NCBI GenBank assembly: GCA_001898385.1
Contig: MKTT01000076.1
Coordinates: 100,212-164,211, forward strand
From: Planctomycetales bacterium 71-10
Lineage (GTDB): Bacteria > Planctomycetota > Planctomycetia > Isosphaerales > Isosphaeraceae
Direction of reading: 5' to 3'
DNA: 64,000 nt
Made by a program: the position numbers and the translations under genes. The notes under the pieces are model-generated. The model was given only the letters and a program-made list of their open reading frames with translations, searched no databases and was not told where the DNA came from. Shown one piece after another: positions 44,273 through 51,842 of the stretch. Positions within the stretch are counted from its first letter, which is position 1, and each line of letters opens with the position of its first letter.

Positions 44273-45652
44273 ATGGTGAGCACCTTGAGCCTGAGCATCC
44301 GCCGGATCGATTGCGCCCGGGACGACGCCCGCGAGGCCATCGCCTCGCTGCGCCGGGAGTTGAGCCCCAAGGGGAACGTCGTCAGCCCCGAGGGCCGGGC
44401 CCGCACCGTGGCCGTCTTCGGCGAGCCCCTCTCGCCCCCCCGGGTCGTCGAGCGGATCTGCGAGCACGTCGCGACGCGCGGGCTCGACGCGGTCCTCGAC
44501 TACACGCGGAAGCTCGACAAGGTCGACCTGAAGCCGGAGGACGTCCGCGTCTCTCGGGCGGAGCTGGACGAGGCCCACCGCAACGCCGACCCCGAATACC
44601 TGGCGACCATCGCCCGGATCCGCGAGAACGTCCTCGCCTACCAGCGGGCCATTCTGACGAAGGACGTCCACGTCGAGCCCCGGCCCGGCGTGAAGCTCGG
44701 CCTGCGCTACACGCCGCTGCGCCGCGTGGGCGTCTGCATCCCCGGCGGCGCGGCGGCCTATCCGTCGACGCTGCTGATGACCGTCGTCCCGGCCCAGGCG
44801 GCGGGCGTGGAGGAGATCGCGGTCGTCGTCCCCCCCACGAAGTTCGGCGGCTACAACCCGGAATTGCTGGCCGCCTGCCGCGAGCTGGGCGCGACGGAGG
44901 TCTACCGCATCGGCGGCGCGCAGGCCGTCGCGGCGCTGGCGTACGGCGTGGAGGGGATCCCGGCCGTCGACAAGATCGTCGGCCCCGGCAACCTGTTCGT
45001 CGCGCTGGCGAAGAAGCACGTCTACGGCGAGGTCGACATCGACAGCATCGCCGGCCCCAGCGAGGTCGTCCTCATCGCCGACGCCTCCGCCGACCCCGAC
45101 TACATCGCCGCCGACCTGCTCAGCCAGGCCGAGCACTCCCCCGGCGCCGGCATCCTCCTGACCTGGACGCCCGGGATGGTCGGCCGCGTGGCCGAGGCGC
45201 TGGAGCGACAGCTCGCCGAACTGAGCCGGGGCGACCTGGCCCGCGACAGCCTGGAGAAGTTCGGCGCCCTGATCGAGTGCGTCGACGAGGACCAGGCCGT
45301 GGCGCTTTCGAACCTGTTCGCGCCCGAGCACCTGCATGTCTCCACGGCCGACCCGGAGCGGCTGCTGCCGAAGCTGACGGTCGCCGGCGCGGTGTTCCTG
45401 GGCCACCTGACCCCGGTCGCGCTGGGCGACTACGCGGCCGGGCCGTCGCACGTCCTGCCGACCAGCGGCACGGCGCGATGGGCCTCGGGCCTGTCGGCCA
45501 ACGACTTCCTGCGGCGTTCCAGCCTCATCGGCGTCGACGCCCGCGGGCTGTCGGCCCTCGCGCCCGACGTCCGCCGCCTGGCCGACGTCGAGGGGCTGAC
45601 GGCCCACCGCTCCAGCGTCGACGTCCGCACCGCGAAGATCGAGCGGCCCTGA
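44273..45652 (+). CDS. hisD: Histidinol dehydrogenase
   Basis: A 459-residue zinc enzyme oxidising L-histidinol to L-histidine in two NAD+-dependent steps. Family blocks are RVGVCIPGGAAAYPSTLLMT, RIGGAQAVAALAYG, DSIAGPSEVVLIAD, DLLSQAEHSPGA (with the zinc-binding Gln/His), FAPEHLHVS (catalytic Glu/His pair) and GPSHVLPTSGTARWASGLS. ATG 44273 gives the usual N terminus. It is followed by a GNAT gene, hisC and hisB, so histidine genes are clustered but not in the enterobacterial order. Confidence 0.97.
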   Translation: MVSTLSLSIRRIDCARDDAREAIASLRRELSPKGNVVSPEGRARTVAVFGEPLSPPRVVERICEHVATRGLDAVLDYTRKLDKVDLKPEDVRVSRAELDEAHRNADPEYLATIARIRENVLAYQRAILTKDVHVEPRPGVKLGLRYTPLRRVGVCIPGGAAAYPSTLLMTVVPAQAAGVEEIAVVVPPTKFGGYNPELLAACRELGATEVYRIGGAQAVAALAYGVEGIPAVDKIVGPGNLFVALAKKHVYGEVDIDSIAGPSEVVLIADASADPDYIAADLLSQAEHSPGAGILLTWTPGMVGRVAEALERQLAELSRGDLARDSLEKFGALIECVDEDQAVALSNLFAPEHLHVSTADPERLLPKLTVAGAVFLGHLTPVALGDYAAGPSHVLPTSGTARWASGLSANDFLRRSSLIGVDARGLSALAPDVRRLADVEGLTAHRSSVDVRTAKIERP

Positions 45653-45684
45653 CCCGCCCCCCTGTCGTCGATGGAGCCGCACCC

Positions 45685-46197
45685 GTGAGCGACACCGCCT
45701 CGAAGCCCCCGTTCGCGATCCGCCCGGCCGTCCCCGACGACGCGCCGGCGATCGCGAACCTGATCCGCGAGCTGGCGATCTACGAGAAGCTGGAATCGCT
45801 CGCCAGGGCCACCGCCGACGACCTGCGCCGGAACCTGTTCGGCCCCCGGCCCTACGCGGAGTGCCTCATCGCCGAGATCGCCGGCGCGCCGGTCGGGATG
45901 GCCCTGTTCTTCCACACGTTCTCCACGTTCCGCGGCCAGCCCGGCATCTACCTGGAGGACCTGTTCGTCCAGCCCGAGCACCGCGGCCTGGGGATCGGCA
46001 AGGCCCTGCTGGGCTCGCTGGCGAGGCTCGCCCGCGAGCGCGGCTGCGGCCGGCTGGAGTGGGCGGTCCTCGACTGGAACGAGCCGGCCATCGGCTTCTA
46101 CAAGTCGCTGGGGGCCGGCCCGCTCGACGAGTGGATCACCTACCGCATCGCCGACGCGCCGCTGGACGCCCTGGCCAAGCTCGCCCCCGAAGCCTGA
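45685..46197 (+). CDS. GNAT-family N-acetyltransferase
   Basis: A 170-residue acetyltransferase. Motif A is FVQPEHRGLGIGKALLGSLA (acetyl-CoA pyrophosphate binding), followed by LEWAVLDWNEPAIGFYKSLG; the N-terminal AIRPAVPDDAPAIANLIREL is also typical. The YEKLE and FHTFSTFRGQPGIYLEDLFV segments are like those of polyamine/diamine acetyltransferases of the SSAT type. GTG 45685 has GGAG eight bases upstream. It lies between hisD and hisC, separated from hisC by the second MITE-like element. Confidence 0.88.
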   Translation: MSDTASKPPFAIRPAVPDDAPAIANLIRELAIYEKLESLARATADDLRRNLFGPRPYAECLIAEIAGAPVGMALFFHTFSTFRGQPGIYLEDLFVQPEHRGLGIGKALLGSLARLARERGCGRLEWAVLDWNEPAIGFYKSLGAGPLDEWITYRIADAPLDALAKLAPEA

Positions 46198-46209
46198 TCG
46201 AACGAAGCC

Positions 46210-46460
46210 GGCCGTCCCGGATTCGGGGGCGGCCATCCTGACGGCCTTCCCCCCTCGCGGGGGAAGGTGGCCCGTAGGGCCGGATGAGGGGGAGGACGAG
46301 CGAGACGACCGTCGGTATCCCGAGCCGGTCGGGCGGGCCTTCGAATCTCGACGGGTCTCGTGCTTCGCGTCCCCCTCATCTGACCGCTTCGCGGTCTGTC
46401 TTCCCCCGCGAGGGGGGAAGACCGTCATCATCGCAGGCCGCCCCCGAATCCGGGACGGCC
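46210..46460. repeat. 25-bp inverted repeat flanking MITE copy 2
   Basis: GGCCGTCCCGGATTCGGGGG (46210-46229, arm continues to 46234) and its exact reverse complement at 46436-46460 flank the 184-bp element. The whole 251-bp block can fold into one long stem with the element as its head. It lies just before hisC and fills nearly all of the GNAT-hisC gap. Confidence 0.8.
46243..46426. repeat. 184-bp MITE-like element, copy 2
   Basis: It is the same length as 3857-4040 and aligns without gaps; I count 17 mismatches. The terminal 21-base inverted repeats are identical in both copies. In the hairpin near the right end GACGCC-TTC-GGCGTC is replaced by GACCGC-TTC-GCGGTC, a change on both arms that preserves pairing. 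In the GGCCC/GGGCC hairpin only the loop differs. Confidence 0.8.
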
Positions 46461-46482
46461 AGGAACGAAGGAGCCCCGGAAG

Positions 46483-47544
46483 GTGGACAGCCCCGTCGAG
46501 ACGCGCCGATTCGTCCTGCCCCACGTCGCCGCGATGGAGGGCTACGTCCCCGGCGAGCAGCCCCAGGGGGGCTCGTTCATCAAGCTGAACACGAACGAGA
46601 ACCCGTACCCCCCGTCGCCGAAGGCGAAGCAGGCCCTCGTCGACGCCGTTGACGACCGCCTCCGCCTCTACCCCGACCCGACCGGCCGCGCCTTCCGCGA
46701 GACGGCCGCCGCCCTCCACGGCGTCGAGCCCGACATGATCCTCGCCGGCAACGGCTCGGACGACGTCCTCACGATCTTGACCCGCGCGTTCGTCGGCCCC
46801 GGCGACCTCGCCGCCTACCCGACGCCCAGCTATCTCCTCTACTCGACCCTCATCAAGCTGCAAAACGGCCGCGAGCACGTCGTCCCGTTCGACGACGCCT
46901 GGCGGCTTGACGTCTCCGGCTTCCTGGAGCCGGGCGTGAAGCTGGCGTACCTCGCCAATCCCAACAGCCCCTCCGGCACCGCGCTCTCGCCCGCGGAGGT
47001 CGCCCGCCTGGCCGAGCGCCTGGAATGTCCGCTGGTCGTGGACGAAGCCTACGGCGACTTCGCCCGCGAGGACTGCGTGTCGCTGGTGAAGACGCACCCG
47101 AACGTGATCGTCACGCGGTCGTTCAGCAAGGGCTACAGCCTGGCCGGCCTGCGGCTGGGCTACCTGATAGCCGACCCGTCGATCGTGCACGAGCTGAACA
47201 AGGTGAAGGACTCGTACAACTGCGACGCCCTCAGCCTGGCGGCCGGCAAGGCCGCGCTGGAGGACCAGGCGTACCTGGCCGAGACCCGCGCCAAGATCCT
47301 CGCCACCCGGGCGCGGCTGGCCGACGCCCTCTCCGAACTCGGCTGGTCCGTCACCGACAGCCAGGCCAACTTCGTCTGGGCCCTCGGCGGCCCGGACGCC
47401 GAGGCGACCTTCCAGGAGCTGAAGCGGCGGAACATCTTCGTCCGCCTGATGCGCTACCCCGGCTACCCGACGGGCCTCCGGATCACCGTCGGGACCGACG
47501 CCGAGGTCGAACGCCTGCTGGAAGTCCTCCGCGAAATCGCCTGA
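46483..47544 (+). CDS. hisC: Histidinol-phosphate aminotransferase
   Basis: A 353-residue PLP enzyme (fold type I) that transfers an amino group from glutamate to imidazole-acetol phosphate. KLNTNENPYPPSPKAKQAL is at the N terminus; LANPNSPSGTAL and VVDEAYGDF carry the cofactor-binding Asn and Asp; TRSFSKGYSLAGLRLGYLIA holds the Schiff-base Lys. Length and motifs are normal. GTG 46483 starts the family-conserved region. hisB follows 69 bases later; the MITE-like block directly precedes the gene. Confidence 0.96.
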   Translation: MDSPVETRRFVLPHVAAMEGYVPGEQPQGGSFIKLNTNENPYPPSPKAKQALVDAVDDRLRLYPDPTGRAFRETAAALHGVEPDMILAGNGSDDVLTILTRAFVGPGDLAAYPTPSYLLYSTLIKLQNGREHVVPFDDAWRLDVSGFLEPGVKLAYLANPNSPSGTALSPAEVARLAERLECPLVVDEAYGDFAREDCVSLVKTHPNVIVTRSFSKGYSLAGLRLGYLIADPSIVHELNKVKDSYNCDALSLAAGKAALEDQAYLAETRAKILATRARLADALSELGWSVTDSQANFVWALGGPDAEATFQELKRRNIFVRLMRYPGYPTGLRITVGTDAEVERLLEVLREIA

Positions 47545-47564
47545 ACTTCCGCCGGCCGATCCGC

Positions 47565-47570
47565 TACAAT
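47565..47570 (+). promoter_or_regulatory. Possible -10 box before hisB
   Basis: TACAAT matches five of six positions of the -10 consensus and lies 43 bases before the hisB start, in the hisC-hisB gap. A matching -35 is not clear. A similar CTACAAT occurs before the HEAT-repeat gene (51815-51821). Confidence 0.3.
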
Positions 47571-47613
47571 CGCCGCCCTTGGATCACGACCCTCCAGACC
47601 GGGACCGAGCCCC

Positions 47614-48210
47614 GTGAGCGAATCGCCGCGCGTCGCCGAGATCGTCCGCAAGACCCGCGAGACCGACATCCGCCTCTCCCTGGCGATCGACGGCCAGGGC
47701 CGCGCCGACCTCGCCACCGGGATCGGCTTCCTCGACCACATGCTGGAGTCGTTCGCGCGGCACTCGCTCATCGACCTGGCCGTCACCTGCCAGGGGGACC
47801 TCCACGTCGACGACCACCACTCGACCGAGGATATCGGCATCTGCCTGGGGATGGCGCTCGACCAGGCGCTCGGGAAGAAGGCCGGCATCCGACGCTACGG
47901 CCACTGCATCCTCCCCATGGACGAGACGCTGGTGACGTGCGCCGTCGACCTCGGGGGCCGCCCCTACTGGGTCTGGAACGCGCCGATGCCCGCGCCCAAG
48001 ATCGGCGGCTTCGACAGCGAGCTGGTCGCCGACTTCTGGCACGCCGTCTCCACCCACGGCCGGATGAACATGCACGTCCTGCTCCACTACGGCCGGAACA
48101 CCCACCACGTCGCCGAGGCCATCTTCAAGGGGCTCGCCCGCGCCATCCGCGACGCCGCCGAGCGCGACCCCCGCAGCGACGCCGTCCCCTCGACCAAGGG
48201 ATCGATCTGA
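47614..48210 (+). CDS. hisB: Imidazoleglycerol-phosphate dehydratase
   Basis: A 198-residue monofunctional HisB, the dehydratase alone without the phosphatase domain found in E. coli. Mn2+-binding motifs are GFLDHMLESFARH, VDDHHSTEDIGI, RYGHCILPMDETL and THHVAEAIFKGLARA. It converts imidazoleglycerol phosphate to imidazole-acetol phosphate, the step before HisC. GTG 47614 is the start; the gene ends 34 bases before a membrane-protein gene. Confidence 0.97.
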   Translation: MSESPRVAEIVRKTRETDIRLSLAIDGQGRADLATGIGFLDHMLESFARHSLIDLAVTCQGDLHVDDHHSTEDIGICLGMALDQALGKKAGIRRYGHCILPMDETLVTCAVDLGGRPYWVWNAPMPAPKIGGFDSELVADFWHAVSTHGRMNMHVLLHYGRNTHHVAEAIFKGLARAIRDAAERDPRSDAVPSTKGSI

Positions 48211-48244
48211 CCCCGACGCAACGACGCGAACGACGGAGCGACCC

Positions 48245-49309
48245 GTGAGCACGAGCCACGCGACGGCGGAGAAGCCGAAGAAGTCCGGCGCCGGGACGAT
48301 CGTCAACCTGGCGCTCATCGCGCTGGCGTTCGGCCTCCTGGCCCTGATCGTCTACCAGAAGCGCGAGATGATCCGCGACGTCTTCACCCGCAAGCCCGAC
48401 TACCGCCTGCTGCTGGCCGGCATCGCCATCTTCCAGCTCAGCGTGATGCTGACGTTCGTCCGCTGGTACGCCCTGGTGCGCGTCATCGAGCCGAAGTTCA
48501 CGCTGCGGTCGACGTTCCTCCTGGGGTTCATCGGCTACGTCTTCAACCTGGTGATCCCCGGCGCGGTGGGGGGCGACCTCATCAAGGCGGCGTACCTCGT
48601 CCAGATGCACATCAAGAAGACGCAGGCGGTGGCCTCGATGGTCATCGACCGTATCCTGGGCCTGATGGGGCTGTTCGTGCTGGCGTCGGTCGCCGGGGTG
48701 GTCGCCTGGGGGATGGCGACGCCCGTCGTCCAGCGGCTGATCGTGGCCGCGTGGGTCGCCACCGGGGCCGGGTTCGTGCTGCTGGCGTGCATCTTCGGCC
48801 AGGTCTTCACGCGGGTCTTCGGCCTGAAGCCGGCCCCCCACAGCAAGCTCGGGACGATCACGGCCGAGCTGAACACCATGGCGTCGACGTACCGCTCGCG
48901 GCTCGACGTCGTCGGCCTCTCGCTGGGGCTGTCGACGCTTGGGCATTCGATGAACGTCTTCGCGTTCTACCTGATGGGAAAGATGCTGTTCCCCGCCATG
49001 ACGACCACGCTGGGCCAGCACTTCCTGATGGGCCCGCTCACCCTGTTCACGATGGCCGTGCCGCTCCCCTTCGGCGCGCTCGGGCTGAGCGAAGGCGTCG
49101 CCGACCAGCTCCTCGGCCTCGTCGGCCACCCGAGCGGGGCCCTGGCGATGATGGCCTTCCGCATCCTCATGTTCTGCTGCGGCCTCACCGGTGCCCTCGT
49201 CTACCTGGCCAACCTCCGCCAGGTCCGCGGCCTCACCGCCGCCGCCCACGAGATCGAGCACGACCTGATCGAAGGCGACCTCGCCGACGAGGTGCCGGCG
49301 ACGGTGTGA
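48245..49309 (+). CDS. LPG_synthase_TM-family integral membrane protein
   Basis: A 354-residue protein with about eight membrane segments, of the lysylphosphatidylglycerol-synthase TM / UPF0104 type (AglD/MprF flippase-like). The signatures VRWYALVRVIEPKFTLRSTF, NLVIPGAVGGDLIKAAYLVQ and SMVIDRILGLMGLFVL are typical. It lacks the C-terminal aminoacyltransferase of MprF, so it may move or modify a lipid or glycolipid; the substrate is unknown. GTG 48245 has GGAG six bases upstream. It follows hisB but is not expected to take part in histidine synthesis. Confidence 0.88.
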   Translation: MSTSHATAEKPKKSGAGTIVNLALIALAFGLLALIVYQKREMIRDVFTRKPDYRLLLAGIAIFQLSVMLTFVRWYALVRVIEPKFTLRSTFLLGFIGYVFNLVIPGAVGGDLIKAAYLVQMHIKKTQAVASMVIDRILGLMGLFVLASVAGVVAWGMATPVVQRLIVAAWVATGAGFVLLACIFGQVFTRVFGLKPAPHSKLGTITAELNTMASTYRSRLDVVGLSLGLSTLGHSMNVFAFYLMGKMLFPAMTTTLGQHFLMGPLTLFTMAVPLPFGALGLSEGVADQLLGLVGHPSGALAMMAFRILMFCCGLTGALVYLANLRQVRGLTAAAHEIEHDLIEGDLADEVPATV

Positions 49310-49407
49310 AGACCGCGGGGACGGGGTCGAGCGGAGGCTCCGGTTTCCTACCCGAACGTCGCGACGTAGAATGACCGAGGGTGGCGGTCCCATCGGGAGC
49401 GTGCGCC

Positions 49408-49977
49408 GTGGATCGATTCGCCAGGGTGGTCCTCGGGTATCACGGCTGCTCGGCCGATTTCGCGGGATCCCTCTTGAGCGGCGAGACGACGCTGGACGAT
49501 TGGAAGGAAAGCCGGAATCCATACGACTGGCTCGGGCATGGAATCTACTTCTGGGAACACGCCCCGGAACGAGCCCGGCGATGGGCCGAAAGCGAACAAA
49601 GGGAAAAGAAGGGAGTCCCAGGAGCCGTGGTTGGCGCCGTAATCCAACTCGGACGTTGCCTGGATTTCACCGATGTCGCCTTCACCCATGCCCTGGCGTC
49701 CGTCTACAAGGGTTTGAAAGAGTCGTATGCCGCCGGCGAGGCGTCCTTACAGTCGAACAAGAGGGGGAATCGCATGCTCGATTGCCTCGTCATCAACGAA
49801 TTGGCTCGACACAACCCAGGCGGCCGGTTCCAAACCGTCAGAAGCCCCTTTCTGGAGGGGAGGCCGGCATTCCCCCACTCCGGAATCCGTCGCGAGTCCC
49901 ATATTCAGGTGGCCGTCATCGACAGGTCGTGCATCCTGGGTGTTTTTCGGCCCACCTCCGGGTCGAAGGAGGTATAA
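49408..49977 (+). CDS. Probable ADP-ribosyltransferase-fold protein (DUF3990/PARP-like)
   Basis: A 189-residue soluble protein. Three blocks fit an ART fold: VVLGYHGCSADFAGSLLSG (residues 7-25, HG motif), YDWLGHGIYFWEHAPERARR (39-58, G-x-YFW motif) and SHIQVAVIDRSCILGVFRP (164-182, with a Gln/Glu position). LGRCLDF lies between. ART proteins use NAD+ to modify proteins, nucleic acids or small molecules; many are toxins. GTG 49408 has GGGAG eight bases upstream. Codon use is much less GC-biased than in the neighbours, suggesting recent transfer. A 59-residue gene follows after three bases. Confidence 0.55.
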   Translation: MDRFARVVLGYHGCSADFAGSLLSGETTLDDWKESRNPYDWLGHGIYFWEHAPERARRWAESEQREKKGVPGAVVGAVIQLGRCLDFTDVAFTHALASVYKGLKESYAAGEASLQSNKRGNRMLDCLVINELARHNPGGRFQTVRSPFLEGRPAFPHSGIRRESHIQVAVIDRSCILGVFRPTSGSKEV

Positions 49978-49980
49978 ACC

Positions 49981-50160
49981 ATGGATTCCAAGTCGTTGGC
50001 TTCGCAGCTTCTGGAAGAGGTGCGCAAGGATGGCGAGAGGCCTGCGATCGATCGGTGGAAAGAACTGATCGCCCGCGGCGCCATCGACGAGAAGGGGCGG
50101 GTCCTCCTCCGGGCGCCGTATCCCATGATGTCCTCGAAGCGCAAGAAGAAGTCTCGCTGA
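49981..50160 (+). CDS. 59-aa small protein, partner of the ART-fold gene
   Basis: MDSKSLASQLLEEVRKDGER begins a helical, charged protein whose last residues are very basic (SSKRKKKSR). It has a strong GGAGG ribosome binding site eight bases before ATG 49981, overlapping the end of the ART-fold gene. The three-base spacing and shared low-bias codon use show that the two genes travel together. No family is recognised; an antitoxin, immunity or adaptor role is possible by analogy with two-gene toxin modules, but toxin-first order and the lack of a DNA-binding motif leave this open. Confidence 0.6.
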   Translation: MDSKSLASQLLEEVRKDGERPAIDRWKELIARGAIDEKGRVLLRAPYPMMSSKRKKKSR

Positions 50161-50311
50161 TCCTCCGCGCCCGTCCCGGAGACCTTCAGCGGAGAGTCGG
50201 CCGGGCCCCGACCCAGCCTTTACCGGCCGGGCCGCCATGCCTTACCCTGGTCTGTCCCACCGACCGCCCGAGCCAGGGGCGAGGACGCGACCCGGAAGGC
50301 AGGCCCGACGC

Positions 50312-51808
50312 ATGCGACCGTTCTCCAGCCCCCTGTTCCGCCGCAAGCCGGCCTCCCGGTTGATCGACGACTCCGACGAATCCGACCGCCTCCACCGGCG
50401 GCTGGGCCCGCTCTCGCTGGTCGCGCTGGGCGTGGGGGCCACGATCGGCTCCGGGCTGTACGTCCAGACGGGCATCGTCGCCCGCGACGTCGCCGGGCCT
50501 TCGATCGTCCTGTCGTTCCTGGTCGCGGCGATCGGCTGCGGGTTCGCGGCGCTCTGCTACGCGGAGATGGCCAGCATGGTCCCCGTGGCCGGCAGCGCGT
50601 ATACCTACGCCTACGCCACGATGGGCGAGCTGCTGGCCTGGATCATCGGCTGGGACCTGATCCTGGAATACGCCGTCGGCTCGTGCTTCGTCGCCAACGG
50701 CTGGTCGGGCTACTTCGACTCCATGCTGAAGAACCTCTTCGGGTTCCACCTCGACCCCCGGCTGTGCAGCTCGCCGTGGGACTTCAACAAGCACGGCTTC
50801 GTCTGGAACATGGTGACGCTCGCCGACGGCTCGCAGGCGACGGCCTGGTTCAACCTGCCGGCCGTGCTCATCACGCTGGCGGTGACGGCCGTCCTCGTGA
50901 TCGGCATCCGCGAGAGCGCGGGGCTGAACGCGGCGATGGTCCTGCTGAACGTCGGCGTGATCCTCACGCTGATCGGCGCGGGGGCCGCCTACATCGACCC
51001 CGCGAACTGGAAGCCGTTCCTCCACGCCGACAACGGCTGGAGCGGCGTGGCGATGGGCTCCGCCAAGATCTTCATCGCCTACATCGGCTTCGACTCGATC
51101 TCCACCCACGCCGAGGAGGCCCGCGACCCGCGCCGGGACATGCCGATCGGGATCATCGGCGCGCTGATCGTGGTGACGCTGCTGTACGTCACCACGGCCG
51201 CGGCCCTCACCGGGATGACCCATTACACCGACCTCGACGTCACCGCCCCGCTGGCCGCCGCGCTCCAGTCGAAGGGGCTGACGTTCGCCGGGACGCTGGT
51301 GACGCTGGGGATCCTCGCGGGGATGACCAGCTCGCTGCTGGTGGGCAACCTCAGCCAGCCCCGCGTCCTGCTGGCGATGGCCCGCGACGGCCTCCTGCCC
51401 ATCAAGTTCTTCGGGGCCGTCCACCCGCGGTTCAAGACGCCGTGGAAGTCGACGATCCTGGTGGGCGCGCTCGTCGCCCTGGGCGGCGCGCTCGCGCCGC
51501 TGGGCCTGCTGGCCGACCTGGTGAGCATCGGGACCCTGTTCGCGTTCGTGATCGTCTCGGCCTCGGTCTGGATCCTGCGCGTCACCGACCCGGACCTCCC
51601 GCGCGCGTTCCGGACGCCGTTCGTCCCGTTCGTCTCGACGATGGGCGTGCTGGTCAACGGCGGGCTGATGTTCTGGCTCGGCCGCGACAACTGGATCCGC
51701 CTGCTCGCCTGGCTGGCCGTCGGCCTGGTCGTCTACTTCGGCTACAGCCGACGCCACTCCATCCTGAATCGGTCTCCCGAAGCCGTGGGGCCTGCCCCCG
51801 GCGCGTGA
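50312..51808 (+). CDS. APC-family amino-acid permease (cationic amino acid transporter type)
   Basis: A 498-residue protein with about 12-14 membrane segments. GVGATIGSGLYVQTGIVARD is the signature of helix 1 of the APC superfamily; FIAYIGFDSISTHAEEARDP and GNLSQPRVLLAMARDGLLP are typical of the CAT (SLC7A1-4-like) branch. It imports amino acids by proton or sodium symport or exchange. The substrate is unknown. ATG 50312 gives the usual cytoplasmic N terminus (LHRRLGPLSLVALG). Confidence 0.92.
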   Translation: MRPFSSPLFRRKPASRLIDDSDESDRLHRRLGPLSLVALGVGATIGSGLYVQTGIVARDVAGPSIVLSFLVAAIGCGFAALCYAEMASMVPVAGSAYTYAYATMGELLAWIIGWDLILEYAVGSCFVANGWSGYFDSMLKNLFGFHLDPRLCSSPWDFNKHGFVWNMVTLADGSQATAWFNLPAVLITLAVTAVLVIGIRESAGLNAAMVLLNVGVILTLIGAGAAYIDPANWKPFLHADNGWSGVAMGSAKIFIAYIGFDSISTHAEEARDPRRDMPIGIIGALIVVTLLYVTTAAALTGMTHYTDLDVTAPLAAALQSKGLTFAGTLVTLGILAGMTSSLLVGNLSQPRVLLAMARDGLLPIKFFGAVHPRFKTPWKSTILVGALVALGGALAPLGLLADLVSIGTLFAFVIVSASVWILRVTDPDLPRAFRTPFVPFVSTMGVLVNGGLMFWLGRDNWIRLLAWLAVGLVVYFGYSRRHSILNRSPEAVGPAPGA

Positions 51809-51815
51809 CCTCCCC

Positions 51816-51821
51816 TACAAT
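51816..51821 (+). promoter_or_regulatory. Possible -10 box before the HEAT-repeat gene
   Basis: TACAAT, 22 bases before the ATG, has the same CTACAAT context as the hisB box. No matching -35 is seen in the end of the permease gene. Confidence 0.25.
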
Positions 51822-51842
51822 GGTCGGGGGAGGGACCGCGGC

